Shown: positions 8,272 to 16,560, counted from the stretch's first letter. The stretch: DNA of 44,066 bases from CAG-217 sp963605415 (GCA_963605415.1 CAVCUL010000015.1:1-44066), one strand, 5' to 3'. Numbers and translations are program-made. The notes: generated by a model not told the origin, from the sequence alone.

Positions 8272-9464
8272 TGGAATACACATTTTCAAACAAAATCTCC
8301 GCGCTGCAACCCAGCGCCATTCGAGAGATTCTAAAGGCTACCGCCGATCCGGCCATCATTCCGCTGGCAGCGGGCAACCCGGCGCCGGACGCTTTTCCGG
8401 TGGACGAGGTGCGGGCCATTACCGCCGATATTCTGCAAAAGACGCCTATTGACGCCTTGCAGTACGGTGTGTCCGAGGGGTATCAGCCCCTGCGGGACAC
8501 GGTGCGGGATTGGCTTGCCCGGCGGGAGAAGATCGGCACCGATGGGGACGACCTGCTGATCGTCAGCGGCGCCACCCAAATTATGGACCTGGTCACCAAG
8601 GTACTGTGCAACGAGGGCGACACGGTGATCTGCGAGGAGCCGTCCTTTATCGGCTCCCTGAACTGCTTCCGCTCTTACGGTTGCAAGCTGGCAGGCGTGC
8701 CTATGGAGGCAGACGGGATGAATACCGCCGCTTTGGAGCGGGTGCTGCAAGAGAACCCGGACGCCCGGTTTATCTATACCATTCCCAATTTCCAAAACCC
8801 CTCCGGCGCCACCATGAGCCTGGAGAAGCGGCGGCAGGTGTATGCCCTTGCCAAGCAGTACGGCGTGCTGATTTTGGAGGATAACCCCTACGGCGACCTG
8901 CGGGTAGCCGGTGAGCCGCTGCCTACCATTAAGAGTATGGATACGGACGGCATTGTGATCTATGCCGGTTCGTTCTCCAAGATTTTGTCCCCCGGTTTGC
9001 GGGTGGCCTACTGCGTAGGTCCCAAGCCGGTGCTGGCCAAGATGACCGTGGGCAAGCAGGCGGAGGATGTGCATACCGCTATGCTCAATCAGATGATCGT
9101 GTACCAGTGGTTCCGGCAGTATGATGTGGACGCCCATATTGAGAAGATCCGCGGCATTTACCGCAAAAAGCTGGAGCTGATGTGCAACTGCATTGACAGC
9201 GATCTGGGCGATTTTGTCGAGTATGTGCGGCCCCAGGGCGGTCTGTTCATTTGGTGCCGTCTGCCCGGCCATGTGGATATGCTGGACTTTTGCAAGCGTG
9301 CCATCGCCAAACAGGTGGCTGTGGTGCCCGGCAACGCCTTTATGATGGACGACAAGGCGGTGAGCCACCACATTCGGCTGAATTTCTCCACCCCGTCCGA
9401 CGAGGCCATTGTGGCCGGTGTGCACCGACTGGGTGAAGTGGCTGCCGATCTGCGCAGCAAATAA
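8271..9464 (+). CDS. PLP-dependent aminotransferase, fold type I (2-aminoadipate/aromatic type)
   Basis: A 397-residue class I/II aminotransferase close to the LysN/ARO8-type and MocR-catalytic-domain group, without the MocR DNA-binding domain. The PLP lysine is K237 in 'GSFSKILSPGLRV'. Other signatures are 'LQYGVSEGYQPLRD', 'PNFQNPSG' and 'LEDNPYGDLR'. Amino donor and acceptor cannot be assigned; 2-oxoadipate, aromatic or branched-chain oxo acids are the usual candidates. The ATG overlaps the preceding stop by one base and there is no strong ribosome site, pointing to coupled translation. The position just before trpS hints at aromatic amino acid metabolism, but that is weak evidence. Confidence 0.88.
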   Translation: MEYTFSNKISALQPSAIREILKATADPAIIPLAAGNPAPDAFPVDEVRAITADILQKTPIDALQYGVSEGYQPLRDTVRDWLARREKIGTDGDDLLIVSGATQIMDLVTKVLCNEGDTVICEEPSFIGSLNCFRSYGCKLAGVPMEADGMNTAALERVLQENPDARFIYTIPNFQNPSGATMSLEKRRQVYALAKQYGVLILEDNPYGDLRVAGEPLPTIKSMDTDGIVIYAGSFSKILSPGLRVAYCVGPKPVLAKMTVGKQAEDVHTAMLNQMIVYQWFRQYDVDAHIEKIRGIYRKKLELMCNCIDSDLGDFVEYVRPQGGLFIWCRLPGHVDMLDFCKRAIAKQVAVVPGNAFMMDDKAVSHHIRLNFSTPSDEAIVAGVHRLGEVAADLRSK

Positions 9465-9478
9465 AGGAGCAAAGAATT

Positions 9479-10492
9479 ATGTCTGAAGAAGTAAAAGTAG
9501 AACGGAAAAAGCGCAGCCTGTCGCTGATCCAGCCCACCTCCATTCCCACCCTGGGCAATTACCTGGGGGCGATGAAGGGCTGGAGCGCTTTTCAAGAAGA
9601 ATATGACACCATTTACGGTGTGGCAGATCTGCACTCCATTACTGTGCGCCAGGACCCGCAAAAGCTGCGTCGGCAGACCACAGAGCTGTACGCCATGCTG
9701 CTGGCTCTGGGCCTGGACCCGGACAAGGGCATTGTGTTTATCCAGTCCCATGTGCCCACCCACTCTCAGCTGGGCTGGCTGCTGAACTGCTATACCCAGT
9801 TTGGCGAGCTGTCCCGTATGACCCAGTTTAAGGACAAGTCCAAGCAGCACGCAGACAATGTGAACGCCGGGCTGTTTACTTATCCCTGCCTGATGGCGGC
9901 GGATATTCTGCTGTATCAGTCGGATATTGTGCCGGTAGGTGCGGACCAAAAGCAGCATCTGGAGATCGCCCGGGATATTGCCGAACGGTTCAACGGCATT
10001 TACGGCAAGGTGTTTACCGTGCCGGAGGCCTATATTCCCAAGAGCGGCGCCCGGGTGATGAGCCTGCAAGATCCCACCCGCAAGATGAGCAAGTCCGACC
10101 CCAACCCCAAGGGCACCGTGTACCTGACCGACGAGCCGAATGTGATTATGAAGAAGTTCCGCTCCGCTGTAACGGACAGTGAGATGAGCGTGCACTACGG
10201 CGAGGGCAAGGACGGTATCAACAACCTGATGACCATTTACTCTGCTGTTACAGGCAAGACGCTGGACGCCATCGAACAGGAATTTGCCGGTAAGGGCTAT
10301 GGCGACTTTAAGACTGCCGTGGGTGAGGCGGTGATCGCTGAGCTGGAGCCGGTGCAGCAGCGCTTTAACCGGTTTATGCAGGACAAGGCGTACTTGCAGG
10401 AATGCTGGACCAAGGGCGCAGATCTGGCCCAGCGGGTCAGCCAGCGCACCCTGGACAAGGCCATGAAGAAAATCGGCTTTTTAATGAAGTAA
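9479..10492 (+). CDS. trpS: Tryptophanyl-tRNA synthetase
   Basis: A 337-residue class Ic aminoacyl-tRNA synthetase charging tRNA-Trp. The N-terminal 'IQPTSIPTLGNYLGA' is the HIGH-type region of this family, followed by 'YGVADLHSIT' and 'YPCLMAADILLY', and the ATP loop is 'KMSKSDPN'. Length matches bacterial TrpRS. AAAGGAG sits eight bases before the ATG. It is the last gene of the run that starts at glyA, 14 bases after the aminotransferase, and ends at a strong terminator. Confidence 0.97.
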   Translation: MSEEVKVERKKRSLSLIQPTSIPTLGNYLGAMKGWSAFQEEYDTIYGVADLHSITVRQDPQKLRRQTTELYAMLLALGLDPDKGIVFIQSHVPTHSQLGWLLNCYTQFGELSRMTQFKDKSKQHADNVNAGLFTYPCLMAADILLYQSDIVPVGADQKQHLEIARDIAERFNGIYGKVFTVPEAYIPKSGARVMSLQDPTRKMSKSDPNPKGTVYLTDEPNVIMKKFRSAVTDSEMSVHYGEGKDGINNLMTIYSAVTGKTLDAIEQEFAGKGYGDFKTAVGEAVIAELEPVQQRFNRFMQDKAYLQECWTKGADLAQRVSQRTLDKAMKKIGFLMK

Positions 10493-10503
10493 AACTGTGC
10501 AAG

Positions 10504-10550
10504 GGCGCACACCGGCAAAACCTGCCGGCGTGCGCCTGCTTTTTGTTTTT
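10504..10550 (+). terminator. Intrinsic terminator of trpS
   Basis: A 14-bp stem with one mismatch (10504-10517 with 10523-10536) is followed by a long T-rich tract (10539-10550). Confidence 0.9.
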
Positions 10551-10608
10551 GAACCGAAAATATGGTCATTTTCACCAATTTGTAAGCATTTTTTTGGGCG
10601 GTTTGCCG

Positions 10609-10638
10609 TTGACCTACCGATAAAATGTGTGCTATAAT
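10609..10638 (+). promoter_or_regulatory. Promoter of the SCP2/aminotransferase/transketolase operon
   Basis: TTGACC (10609-10614), an 18-base spacer and a perfect TATAAT (10633-10638). It is about 175 bases upstream of the first gene, leaving a long structured leader. Confidence 0.75.
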
Positions 10639-10688
10639 AAACTTGCATTGTATATATGTATGAATAGGTGCATGTATACCGGATTGCC

Positions 10689-10794
10689 GATACGCCCTGA
10701 GAGGGCGGGCGGCGTGTCATTTTTTAACAAATGATCTCTGTCACCCGGCGGGTGCCCTGTGCAACCCCTGCAAAAACTCTGCCTTTCGCAGGCA
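10689..10794 (+). promoter_or_regulatory. Structured leader with attenuator-like hairpin
   Basis: Inside the leader, gatacgcc (10689-10696) can pair with ggcgtgtc (10711-10718), directly followed by six T (10720-10725), as in an intrinsic terminator. An alternative stem cgccct/agggcg (10693-10698 with 10702-10707) excludes it. Two more hairpins follow: caccc/gggtg (10742-10754) and tgcct/aggca (10780-10794), the last just before the ribosome site. I do not recognise a known riboswitch. Confidence 0.45.
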
Positions 10795-10814
10795 AAACAC
10801 AAGGAGGAATTATT

Positions 10815-11579
10815 TTGAAAGAAGCAAAAGCAATGGCTTATGTGAACATGTATGGCGTGCTTGCCACGCTGGAGAACTTGTGCCAGATTGACGATCAGGC
10901 CAAGGCCGTGCTCCGTGAGCTGAAAAAGCCGGTGTCCCTCTGTTTTGATGTGACGGACGGCCCCTGCTGTACATTTAACTTTACCCAGGACGGCTGCAAA
11001 ATGAGCGAGGGCACCTACGGCTGTACCTGCAAAATGAATTTTGCCAGCCCGGAGAAGTTCAATGCACTGATTGACAGCTCCAAGCCCGGTGTGCCGGTAA
11101 AGGGTGCGGTGCAGGTGCTTTCTTTCCTGATGGGCCCGTTCACCAAGCTGACCAATCGCCTGACCCAACTGCTGATGCCCAGCGAGGCGGATCTGAAGGA
11201 CAGAGCCTTCTTTGAGGAGTCTACGATTTTGACTTTTTATACCATTGCCGGCGCCATCTCGGCTTTGGCCAATACGGACAGCGTGTCCAAGCAATCTGCT
11301 TTCTATACGGTAGACGGTGATGTTTCTATGGGGATCAAGGATGTGTGCTATGCCACCATTCGGGTGAACAACCACACATTCCGCACCATTAAGGAAAAGG
11401 CTCAGTCTCCCCGTGCCGTGATGGAGTTTGCCACCATTGATCTGGCCAACGGCCTGTTTAACGGCACGGCCTCCACAATGGCAGAGCTGTGCGCAGGGAA
11501 CATCTACATGGCGGGCATGATCTCTATGGTAGACAATATCAACCGCATTTTGGACAGAGTCGGCACGTACCTGGGTTAA
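10815..11579 (+). CDS. SCP2-like (sterol-carrier-type) protein, first of two
   Basis: A 254-residue protein with no signal peptide. The first half ('KPVSLCFDVTDGP' through 'MNFASPEKFNALI') has the strand pattern of an SCP2 lipid-binding domain. A hydrophobic 'VLSFLMGPFTKL' segment and a second SCP2-like half follow, ending in 'CAGNIYMAGMISMVDNINRIL'. It resembles the last gene of the operon (14900-15694) in size and layout. The start is TTG at 10815, with AAGGAGG seven bases upstream; an ATG at 10833 has no such site. SCP2 domains bind lipids or acyl-CoA, but the ligand here is unknown. Family assignment is by pattern recognition and needs a profile search. Confidence 0.65.
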   Translation: MKEAKAMAYVNMYGVLATLENLCQIDDQAKAVLRELKKPVSLCFDVTDGPCCTFNFTQDGCKMSEGTYGCTCKMNFASPEKFNALIDSSKPGVPVKGAVQVLSFLMGPFTKLTNRLTQLLMPSEADLKDRAFFEESTILTFYTIAGAISALANTDSVSKQSAFYTVDGDVSMGIKDVCYATIRVNNHTFRTIKEKAQSPRAVMEFATIDLANGLFNGTASTMAELCAGNIYMAGMISMVDNINRILDRVGTYLG

Positions 11580-11594
11580 GGAGGATCTTTTAGT

Positions 11595-12872
11595 ATGAGT
11601 AAATTTCCGGAATATAAGCATGAAAAAAGCCAGGAGTGGTTTAATCGGGCGCTGAACGCCATTCCCTCCGGCGTGTACGGGCACCTGGGCCCCAGTGAGG
11701 GTCTGTTTTTGCCCATTACCAAGTGGCCGTTGATGTCCCAAAAGGCCAAGGGCACCTATTTTTGGGATGTAGACGGCAACAAGTATTTGGACTTTATGTG
11801 CGCTTACGGTCCCAATGTGCTGGGCTATTGCGATGAGGATGTAGATGCCGCTGCTATGGAGCAGCTGAAGATCGGCAACTGCACTACCTCGCCCTCTTAC
11901 AAGATGGTTGAGTGCGCCGAGATGCTGATTGATACGGTTAACACCGCCGATTGGGCATTCTTTATGAAGAACGGCTCCGACGCCACCACCTTCTCTGTGA
12001 TGTGCGCCCGTGCCCATACCGGCAAAAAGAAGATGATGTTCTTTAAGGGCTATTACCACGGCGACTTCCAGTGGGCCCAGAAGGTAGACTATCCGGGTAT
12101 TCTGCCGGAAGAGGTAGAGAACAATGTGGTGGTGCCCTGGTTTGATCTGGACGCGATGCAGAAGGCTTATGACGAGGCTGGCGGCGACTTTGCCGGCCTG
12201 ATTGCCCAGCCCTATGATCACGGCAACTTTAAGGATAATGAGTGCGCTACCGCCGAGCAGTGGAAGGCTGTGCGTAAGTTTTGTGACGATCACGGCATGG
12301 TACTGATTTTTGACGATGTGCGTACCGGCTTCCGTTTGGATATTGCCGGCTCTGACCATTACTATGGCATCAAGGCAGATTTGATCTGCTTCTGTAAGGC
12401 TCTGGCCAATGGCTACAATATGTCTGCCGTCTGCGGTCAGGAGCATATGAAGAGCACCGCTTCTTCCGTGGTATATACCGGCTCTTACTGGATGAGCGCT
12501 GAGCCCTTTGCGGCTTGTTTGGCCTGTATTCCCAAGATGAAGAAGCTCAATACGCCCAAGATGTTCCGCGAGATGGGTACCCAGCTGACGGACGGTTTCG
12601 TAGCCGCCGGTAAGCAGCATGGCTTTGATCTGGTGGTGTCCGGTGAGCCGGCACTGTTCTATTTGCGGATTGCCAATGATGAGAGTTTGATGCTCCATCA
12701 GGAGTGGATTGCCGAGTGCGTCAGCCGCGGGCTGTTCCTGGCGTCTCACCACAATCACTTTATGAATGCCGCGGTGACACAGGATGATATTAAGCTGGCC
12801 ATTGACATTGCTGAGGACGCCTTCGGCGTTGTGGCCGCCAATCATCCGGAGATCCCGGGATTAGTAAAATAA
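11595..12872 (+). CDS. Class-III aminotransferase (glutamate-1-semialdehyde aminomutase-like)
   Basis: A 425-residue PLP enzyme of the HemL/class-III group. The phosphate and ring contacts include 'FFMKNGSDATT', the Asp motif 'IFDDVRTGFR' (D240) and the PLP lysine K268 in 'CFCKALANGY'. The canonical 'DEVxTGFR' reads DDVRTGFR. It is unlikely to be a true HemL because no other tetrapyrrole gene is near and it sits between an SCP2-like gene and a split transketolase. GGAGG precedes the ATG, 15 bases after the first gene. A role as an aminotransferase acting on a ketose or hydroxyketone made by the transketolase is inference from context. Confidence 0.85.
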   Translation: MSKFPEYKHEKSQEWFNRALNAIPSGVYGHLGPSEGLFLPITKWPLMSQKAKGTYFWDVDGNKYLDFMCAYGPNVLGYCDEDVDAAAMEQLKIGNCTTSPSYKMVECAEMLIDTVNTADWAFFMKNGSDATTFSVMCARAHTGKKKMMFFKGYYHGDFQWAQKVDYPGILPEEVENNVVVPWFDLDAMQKAYDEAGGDFAGLIAQPYDHGNFKDNECATAEQWKAVRKFCDDHGMVLIFDDVRTGFRLDIAGSDHYYGIKADLICFCKALANGYNMSAVCGQEHMKSTASSVVYTGSYWMSAEPFAACLACIPKMKKLNTPKMFREMGTQLTDGFVAAGKQHGFDLVVSGEPALFYLRIANDESLMLHQEWIAECVSRGLFLASHHNHFMNAAVTQDDIKLAIDIAEDAFGVVAANHPEIPGLVK

Positions 12873-12941
12873 ACCAATTATTTTTGTCGGGTCTGTGCAA
12901 GGGGGCACGGCCTCGGCAACAACAGAAAGGGAGGACTTTGA

Positions 12942-13835
12942 ATGCCTGCTGATTACAAGCCATTTGACAAAGCCGAGTGGCTCCGCCTGGAGAAGAAAGC
13001 GGACGAGTTAAGACGACTGACCGTGCAGACCACCGTTTGGGGCGGCTCCGGCCACATCGGCGGCGCCATGAGTGCCATGGACGCCATGACCATCCTGTAT
13101 CACCGTTTTATGAAGCTGGATGTGAATCACCCGGATATGGAGGACAGGGATCGCTTTGTGCTTTCCAAGGGCCATGCTGCAGTGGGTTACGGCCCGGTGA
13201 TCTGCGACTACGGCTTTATGGACGTGGAGGGACTGCACAACTTTAACCTGACCGGATCCAAGTTCGGTATGCATCTGGATAAGAACAAGATTAAGGGCAT
13301 TGACTGCTCCTCCGGCTCTTTGGGCCACGGTCTGTCTCTGGCAGACGGCTTTGCCCTGGCCGGTCGTGTAAAGGGCCAGGATTATATGGTCTATTGCCTC
13401 ACCGGCGACGGTGAGCTGAACGAGGGCTCCAATTGGGAGGCTGCCATGACTGCTGCCCAGTTTAAGCTGTCTAATGTGGTGGTGCTTGTGGATAACAACA
13501 AGTGCATGATCGACGGCCGTGTGGACGATGAGATGAAAGTGGAGCCGGTGGATAAGAAATTTGAGGCCTTTGGCTTTAAGGTTAAGCGCGTAGACGGCCA
13601 GAATATGAAAGAGCTTAACGACGCCATCGAGGACGCTATTGCCAACCACCAGAACGGCGGCGATCAGCCCTATTGTATTGTGATGGATACCTTTAAGGGC
13701 GCCGGTATCGACTTTATGGAGGACGATTACCACTGGCATTACGGCGCACTGGACGAGGCAAAAGAGAAGGCTTGCTACGAGAGCCTGGATAAGTATTATA
13801 AGAAACGCTGCGAGCGTGCGGAAAAGGAGGGCTAA
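12942..13835 (+). CDS. Transketolase, N-terminal (TPP-binding) subunit
   Basis: A 297-residue protein matching the first half of transketolase. It carries 'GGSGHIGGAMSAMD' (H38), 'VLSKGHAAVGYGP', 'SGSLGHGLSLADG' and the thiamine diphosphate motif GDGELNEG...NN (155-157 and 185-186). It needs the C-terminal partner encoded immediately downstream. Such split enzymes are common in Clostridia and Archaea and usually transfer C2 ketol units between sugar phosphates. GGGAGGAC lies upstream of the ATG. The position in an operon with an aminotransferase and two SCP2-like proteins suggests a specialised, not central, role. Confidence 0.92.
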   Translation: MPADYKPFDKAEWLRLEKKADELRRLTVQTTVWGGSGHIGGAMSAMDAMTILYHRFMKLDVNHPDMEDRDRFVLSKGHAAVGYGPVICDYGFMDVEGLHNFNLTGSKFGMHLDKNKIKGIDCSSGSLGHGLSLADGFALAGRVKGQDYMVYCLTGDGELNEGSNWEAAMTAAQFKLSNVVVLVDNNKCMIDGRVDDEMKVEPVDKKFEAFGFKVKRVDGQNMKELNDAIEDAIANHQNGGDQPYCIVMDTFKGAGIDFMEDDYHWHYGALDEAKEKACYESLDKYYKKRCERAEKEG

Positions 13836-13838
13836 GCC

Positions 13839-14852
13839 ATGGCAAGCGGAATGACTTATACAATGACGGAGACTACCGCCCTCTCTACGGCGGAATATTA
13901 CGGCAAGGCGCTGTGCGAGCTGGGTGCGGAGCACCCGGAAGTGGTGGCGCTGACCGCTGACCTGGGCAAATCCACCAAGATCGGTATGTTTGGCGAGAAG
14001 TTCCCGGATCGTTTCTTCAATGTGGGTATTGCAGAGCAGAATATGTTTGGTGTGGCAGCCGGGCTGGCTCAGAACGGCCTGATTCCCTTTGCTTCTACTT
14101 TCGCCATTTTTGCTTCTGCCCGCTCTTTGGACCAGGTGCATACGGACATTTGCTATCAGAATGTGCCGGTAAAGATTATTGCTACCCATGCGGGTACTTC
14201 CTTTGGTCAGGCAGGCTCTACCCACCATTCACTCATTGATATGGCGTGCATGCGCTCACTGCCCCACATGACTGTGATCTGCCCCTGCGACGGCGCAGAG
14301 ACTTATCATGCGGTAAAGGCAGCATACAGCTATCCCGGCCCGGTTTATATTCGTATTAACCGCGGCTTTGACCAGATCGTTTATCCCAAGCTGGAGGAGT
14401 GCACCTTTGAGGTGGGCAAAGCCAAGGTGATGAACGAGGGCACGGATATTACCATAATCGCCTGCGGCTCCTGTGTGTATCAAGCGATGCAGGCTGCCCA
14501 GATGGCAGAGGCAGACGCCGGGTTGAAGGTGCGGGTGCTGAATATGCACACCATTAAGCCTATTGACGAAGAGGCTGTGATGTCCGCCATTATGGACACC
14601 CGCCGGATCATCACCGTAGAGGATCACACCGTGATGGGCGGTTTGGGCTCTGCTGTGGCTGATGTGGTAGCGAAGAGCGGTAAGGCCTGCGTAATGCGCA
14701 CCCTGGGTCATCAGGACGAGTTCTCTACCATCGGTCTGCACGAGGATCTGATGTCTCTGGCCAAGATTGATGCCAACGGCATTGCCGATACCATTGCCGA
14801 AGTGATGCACGCCGATTTTGAAGCGGATGACGCTTGGGACGACGAATTCTAA
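13839..14852 (+). CDS. Transketolase, C-terminal subunit
   Basis: A 337-residue protein with the pyrimidine-binding and C-terminal transketolase domains. The catalytic Glu that activates thiamine is E66 in 'NVGIAEQNMFGVAAGLA'. 'FASTFAIFASARSLDQV', 'THAGTSFGQAGSTHHS' and 'ITVEDHTVMGGLGSAVA' follow the family. It starts three bases after the N-terminal subunit stop, with AAGGAGG overlapping that gene's end, which fits equal production of a heterotetramer. Together with 12942-13835 it makes a complete enzyme; the sequence alone does not tell transketolase from related ketol-transferring enzymes. Confidence 0.92.
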   Translation: MASGMTYTMTETTALSTAEYYGKALCELGAEHPEVVALTADLGKSTKIGMFGEKFPDRFFNVGIAEQNMFGVAAGLAQNGLIPFASTFAIFASARSLDQVHTDICYQNVPVKIIATHAGTSFGQAGSTHHSLIDMACMRSLPHMTVICPCDGAETYHAVKAAYSYPGPVYIRINRGFDQIVYPKLEECTFEVGKAKVMNEGTDITIIACGSCVYQAMQAAQMAEADAGLKVRVLNMHTIKPIDEEAVMSAIMDTRRIITVEDHTVMGGLGSAVADVVAKSGKACVMRTLGHQDEFSTIGLHEDLMSLAKIDANGIADTIAEVMHADFEADDAWDDEF

Positions 14853-14899
14853 TTCGCGACAGATGTTAAAACTTCAAAATCAAGAAAGGATGTGCCAGT

Positions 14900-15694
14900 A
14901 TGGCAAGTGATACCACACGCTACACCAACAAGGTGTTTATGACCGGCGCCTTGCCGCTGATGAAGACCATCGCCAGCGATGTGCCGGAGCTGAAGAAGAA
15001 ATTTGAGGGCGTTAATGCTGTGTATCAGGTTTCTGCTATGGCCAACGCACAGGAGAAAGAGGCGGTTCACTTTATCGTTGAAGATGGAGAGTGGACGGTC
15101 AAACTGGGCGAGTATCTGGGACAGCAGAAAATTGACGCCGAATTGCAGTTCTCTTCTATGGAGAAGATGAATGCCTTCTTTAAGGGCAATATGAGCGCCC
15201 TGCCCAAGATGAAAATCAAGAATTTCGGCAAGTTCATCAAATTTATGATGGTGCTGCTGAAGATGAGTTCTCTTTTGGGCATCAAGGAGCCGCCGGAAGA
15301 TGAGCAGCTGTGTCTGCTGCTGAGCAAGTTGTATTTTTATCTGTTGTCCTCCGGCATCAGCCAGTTGAACAAAATGGGTCACCCGGCTATTCGGGACTGG
15401 ACTTCCAAAAGCCCGGACCGTGTGTACCAGTGGGCCATTGAGGGTCACCCGGAGTGCACCGCTTACCTGCGTATTAAGGCAGGCAAGTCCCGCGCCGGCC
15501 GTGGGGAGTATAAGCGCTCCAAGCCGTTCTTCTGCATGAAGTTCGACACCGCCCAGCATGCGCTGATGATCCTGCTTGGCACCGGCGATATGCTCCAGAT
15601 GACCAAGGATAAGCAGCTCATTATGGAGGGTGCGCCGGAGTTCGGCGCTATGATCGGCGATTATATGATGATCGTGGGCGATCTGGCCTCTTAA
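14900..15694 (+). CDS. SCP2-like protein, second of two
   Basis: A 264-residue protein with the same layout as 10815-11579: an SCP2-like half ('HFIVEDGEWTVKLGE' to 'LQFSSMEKMNAFF'), a hydrophobic amphipathic middle ('FIKFMMVLLKMSSLLG') and a second half ending in a helical 'MIGDYMMIVGDL'. The two proteins are clearly diverged, so they probably have different ligands or form a heterodimer. No signal peptide is visible. AGAAAGGATG precedes the ATG. Last gene of the operon, 47 bases after the transketolase C subunit. Function is unknown; lipid or acyl-chain carrying is inferred from fold only. Confidence 0.6.
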   Translation: MASDTTRYTNKVFMTGALPLMKTIASDVPELKKKFEGVNAVYQVSAMANAQEKEAVHFIVEDGEWTVKLGEYLGQQKIDAELQFSSMEKMNAFFKGNMSALPKMKIKNFGKFIKFMMVLLKMSSLLGIKEPPEDEQLCLLLSKLYFYLLSSGISQLNKMGHPAIRDWTSKSPDRVYQWAIEGHPECTAYLRIKAGKSRAGRGEYKRSKPFFCMKFDTAQHALMILLGTGDMLQMTKDKQLIMEGAPEFGAMIGDYMMIVGDLAS

Positions 15695-15709
15695 TTTCCT
15701 AAATGCCTT

Positions 15710-15738
15710 GCGGCACCCCTTTGCGGGTGCCGCTTTTT
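15710..15738 (+). terminator. Intrinsic terminator of the transketolase/SCP2 operon
   Basis: Perfect 9-bp stem gcggcaccc/gggtgccgc (15710-15718 with 15725-15733) followed by five T. Confidence 0.9.
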
Positions 15739-15765
15739 CGATGGCGCTTTGTACAGAATAAAAAA

Positions 15766-15997
15766 GCGGGCGGCAGATTGCCGCCCCTACGACAAACCTT
15801 TTTGCCTCCCTTTACAAGGAAGGCTGATTATACACAAAAAGGCTCCCCTTATTGTAAGGGGAGCTGTCAGCTTTGCTGACTGAGGGGATAAATGCGGCCT
15901 ACATTGTTGACATTCACGGCGGGCGGATGGTATCCGCCCGCAAACTGTTGCAATAATGCCTTAAAAATCTCGTAGGGCGGGGGCTTGCTCCCGCCGT
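15766..15997. repeat. Intergenic repeat cluster (five modules)
   Basis: This gene-free stretch holds the 'gcgggcggca' dyad (15766-15790), a partial 'tttgcctcccttt' element (about 15801-15830), the longer 'aaaaaggctcccc' unit (15835-15895), the 'gcgggcggat' dyad (15919-15940) and the 'ggcgggggcttgctcccgcc' dyad (15972-15997). The same modules occur in other orders at 1-225, 3048-3229 and 4638-4696. Confidence 0.75.
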
Positions 15998-16011
15998 TTG
16001 CAAAAGCGGAT

Positions 16012-16053
16012 AAAACAAAACCGCCCCTATGCTGCGTGGTAGCACAGGGGCGG
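16012..16053 (-). terminator. Intrinsic terminator of the unknown minus-strand gene
   Basis: A 13-bp stem with one imperfect pair (16021-16033 with 16041-16053); read on the minus strand it is followed by TTTTGTTTT. It begins 13 bases past the stop codon. Confidence 0.8.
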
Positions 16054-16065
16054 CGCTTATTATTT

Positions 16066-16560
16066 TTAATTCTTCTTTTCGTTTTCCAGTTCCTGCTGTT
16101 CTTTATAGAACATATTGGCCTTAACATACACCTGGATATAGCCGTTGATCACCTCGGCCAGCTCGCCGGCAGAGTAAGGATTGGGCAAAATGTGCTCGTC
16201 GTCGTCGATTACCACCGGTCCCCGCTCAAAGTCGTTAAAGGTGGGCATCAGGCTGTAGTTCTCCGCGGTCTTGACAATGGAGATCAGGGTGTAGTCCGCC
16301 GTGGCGTTGACAAAGCCCTTTTTCTTGGTGTACTTCTCAATGGTGGACAGGTCGCTCTGGTCATTGTGCTTCTTGGAGTAGCAGGAATCGATCACTTCCT
16401 CAATAAACTGTTCCAGCCGTTCCTTGCTGTACGGGGCTTTCAGCAGGTGCACCTTGTCAATATCCGCAATGCCGTATTTGTCGCTTTCGCCGCAGGGAAT
16501 GCCAATCAGGTTCTCGTCCTCGTCCACATACAGGGAGATGGTATAAAATGCTTTTTCCAT
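16066..16560 (-). CDS. Hypothetical acidic soluble protein
   Basis: I do not recognise this 164-residue protein. It is acidic, has no signal peptide or membrane segment, and ends in a charged helix ('YKEQQELENEKKN'). Visible pieces include an N-terminal strand pair 'AFYTISLYVDEDENLIGI' and 'GPVVIDDDEHILPNPYSAGEL' in the centre. Two start codons compete: TTG at 16566 and ATG at 16560. The ATG is spaced better from GGTGAT, so I chose it. It has its own promoter and terminator and is divergent from the SDR gene, with overlapping promoters, which supports it being a real, independently expressed gene. Confidence 0.65.
   Translation of the reverse strand: MEKAFYTISLYVDEDENLIGIPCGESDKYGIADIDKVHLLKAPYSKERLEQFIEEVIDSCYSKKHNDQSDLSTIEKYTKKKGFVNATADYTLISIVKTAENYSLMPTFNDFERGPVVIDDDEHILPNPYSAGELAEVINGYIQVYVKANMFYKEQQELENEKKN

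Noticed and set aside
10660..10760. Possible thiamine diphosphate riboswitch before the transketolase operon (contains ctgaga)
   Set aside because: The second conserved block (ACCTGA and the following GGATAATGCC-type region) is absent, so the short match is chance.
10632..12845. A very long minus-strand open frame opposite the SCP2 and aminotransferase genes
   Set aside because: It is antisense to two well-supported genes, has no ribosome site and reads as low-complexity His/Leu/Gly-rich sequence, typical of a shadow frame in GC-rich codons.
11595..12872. Glutamate-1-semialdehyde aminomutase (hemL) for tetrapyrrole synthesis
   Set aside because: No heme pathway genes are nearby, the operon partners are unrelated, and the conserved DEV motif is altered; only the wider class-III family is supported.
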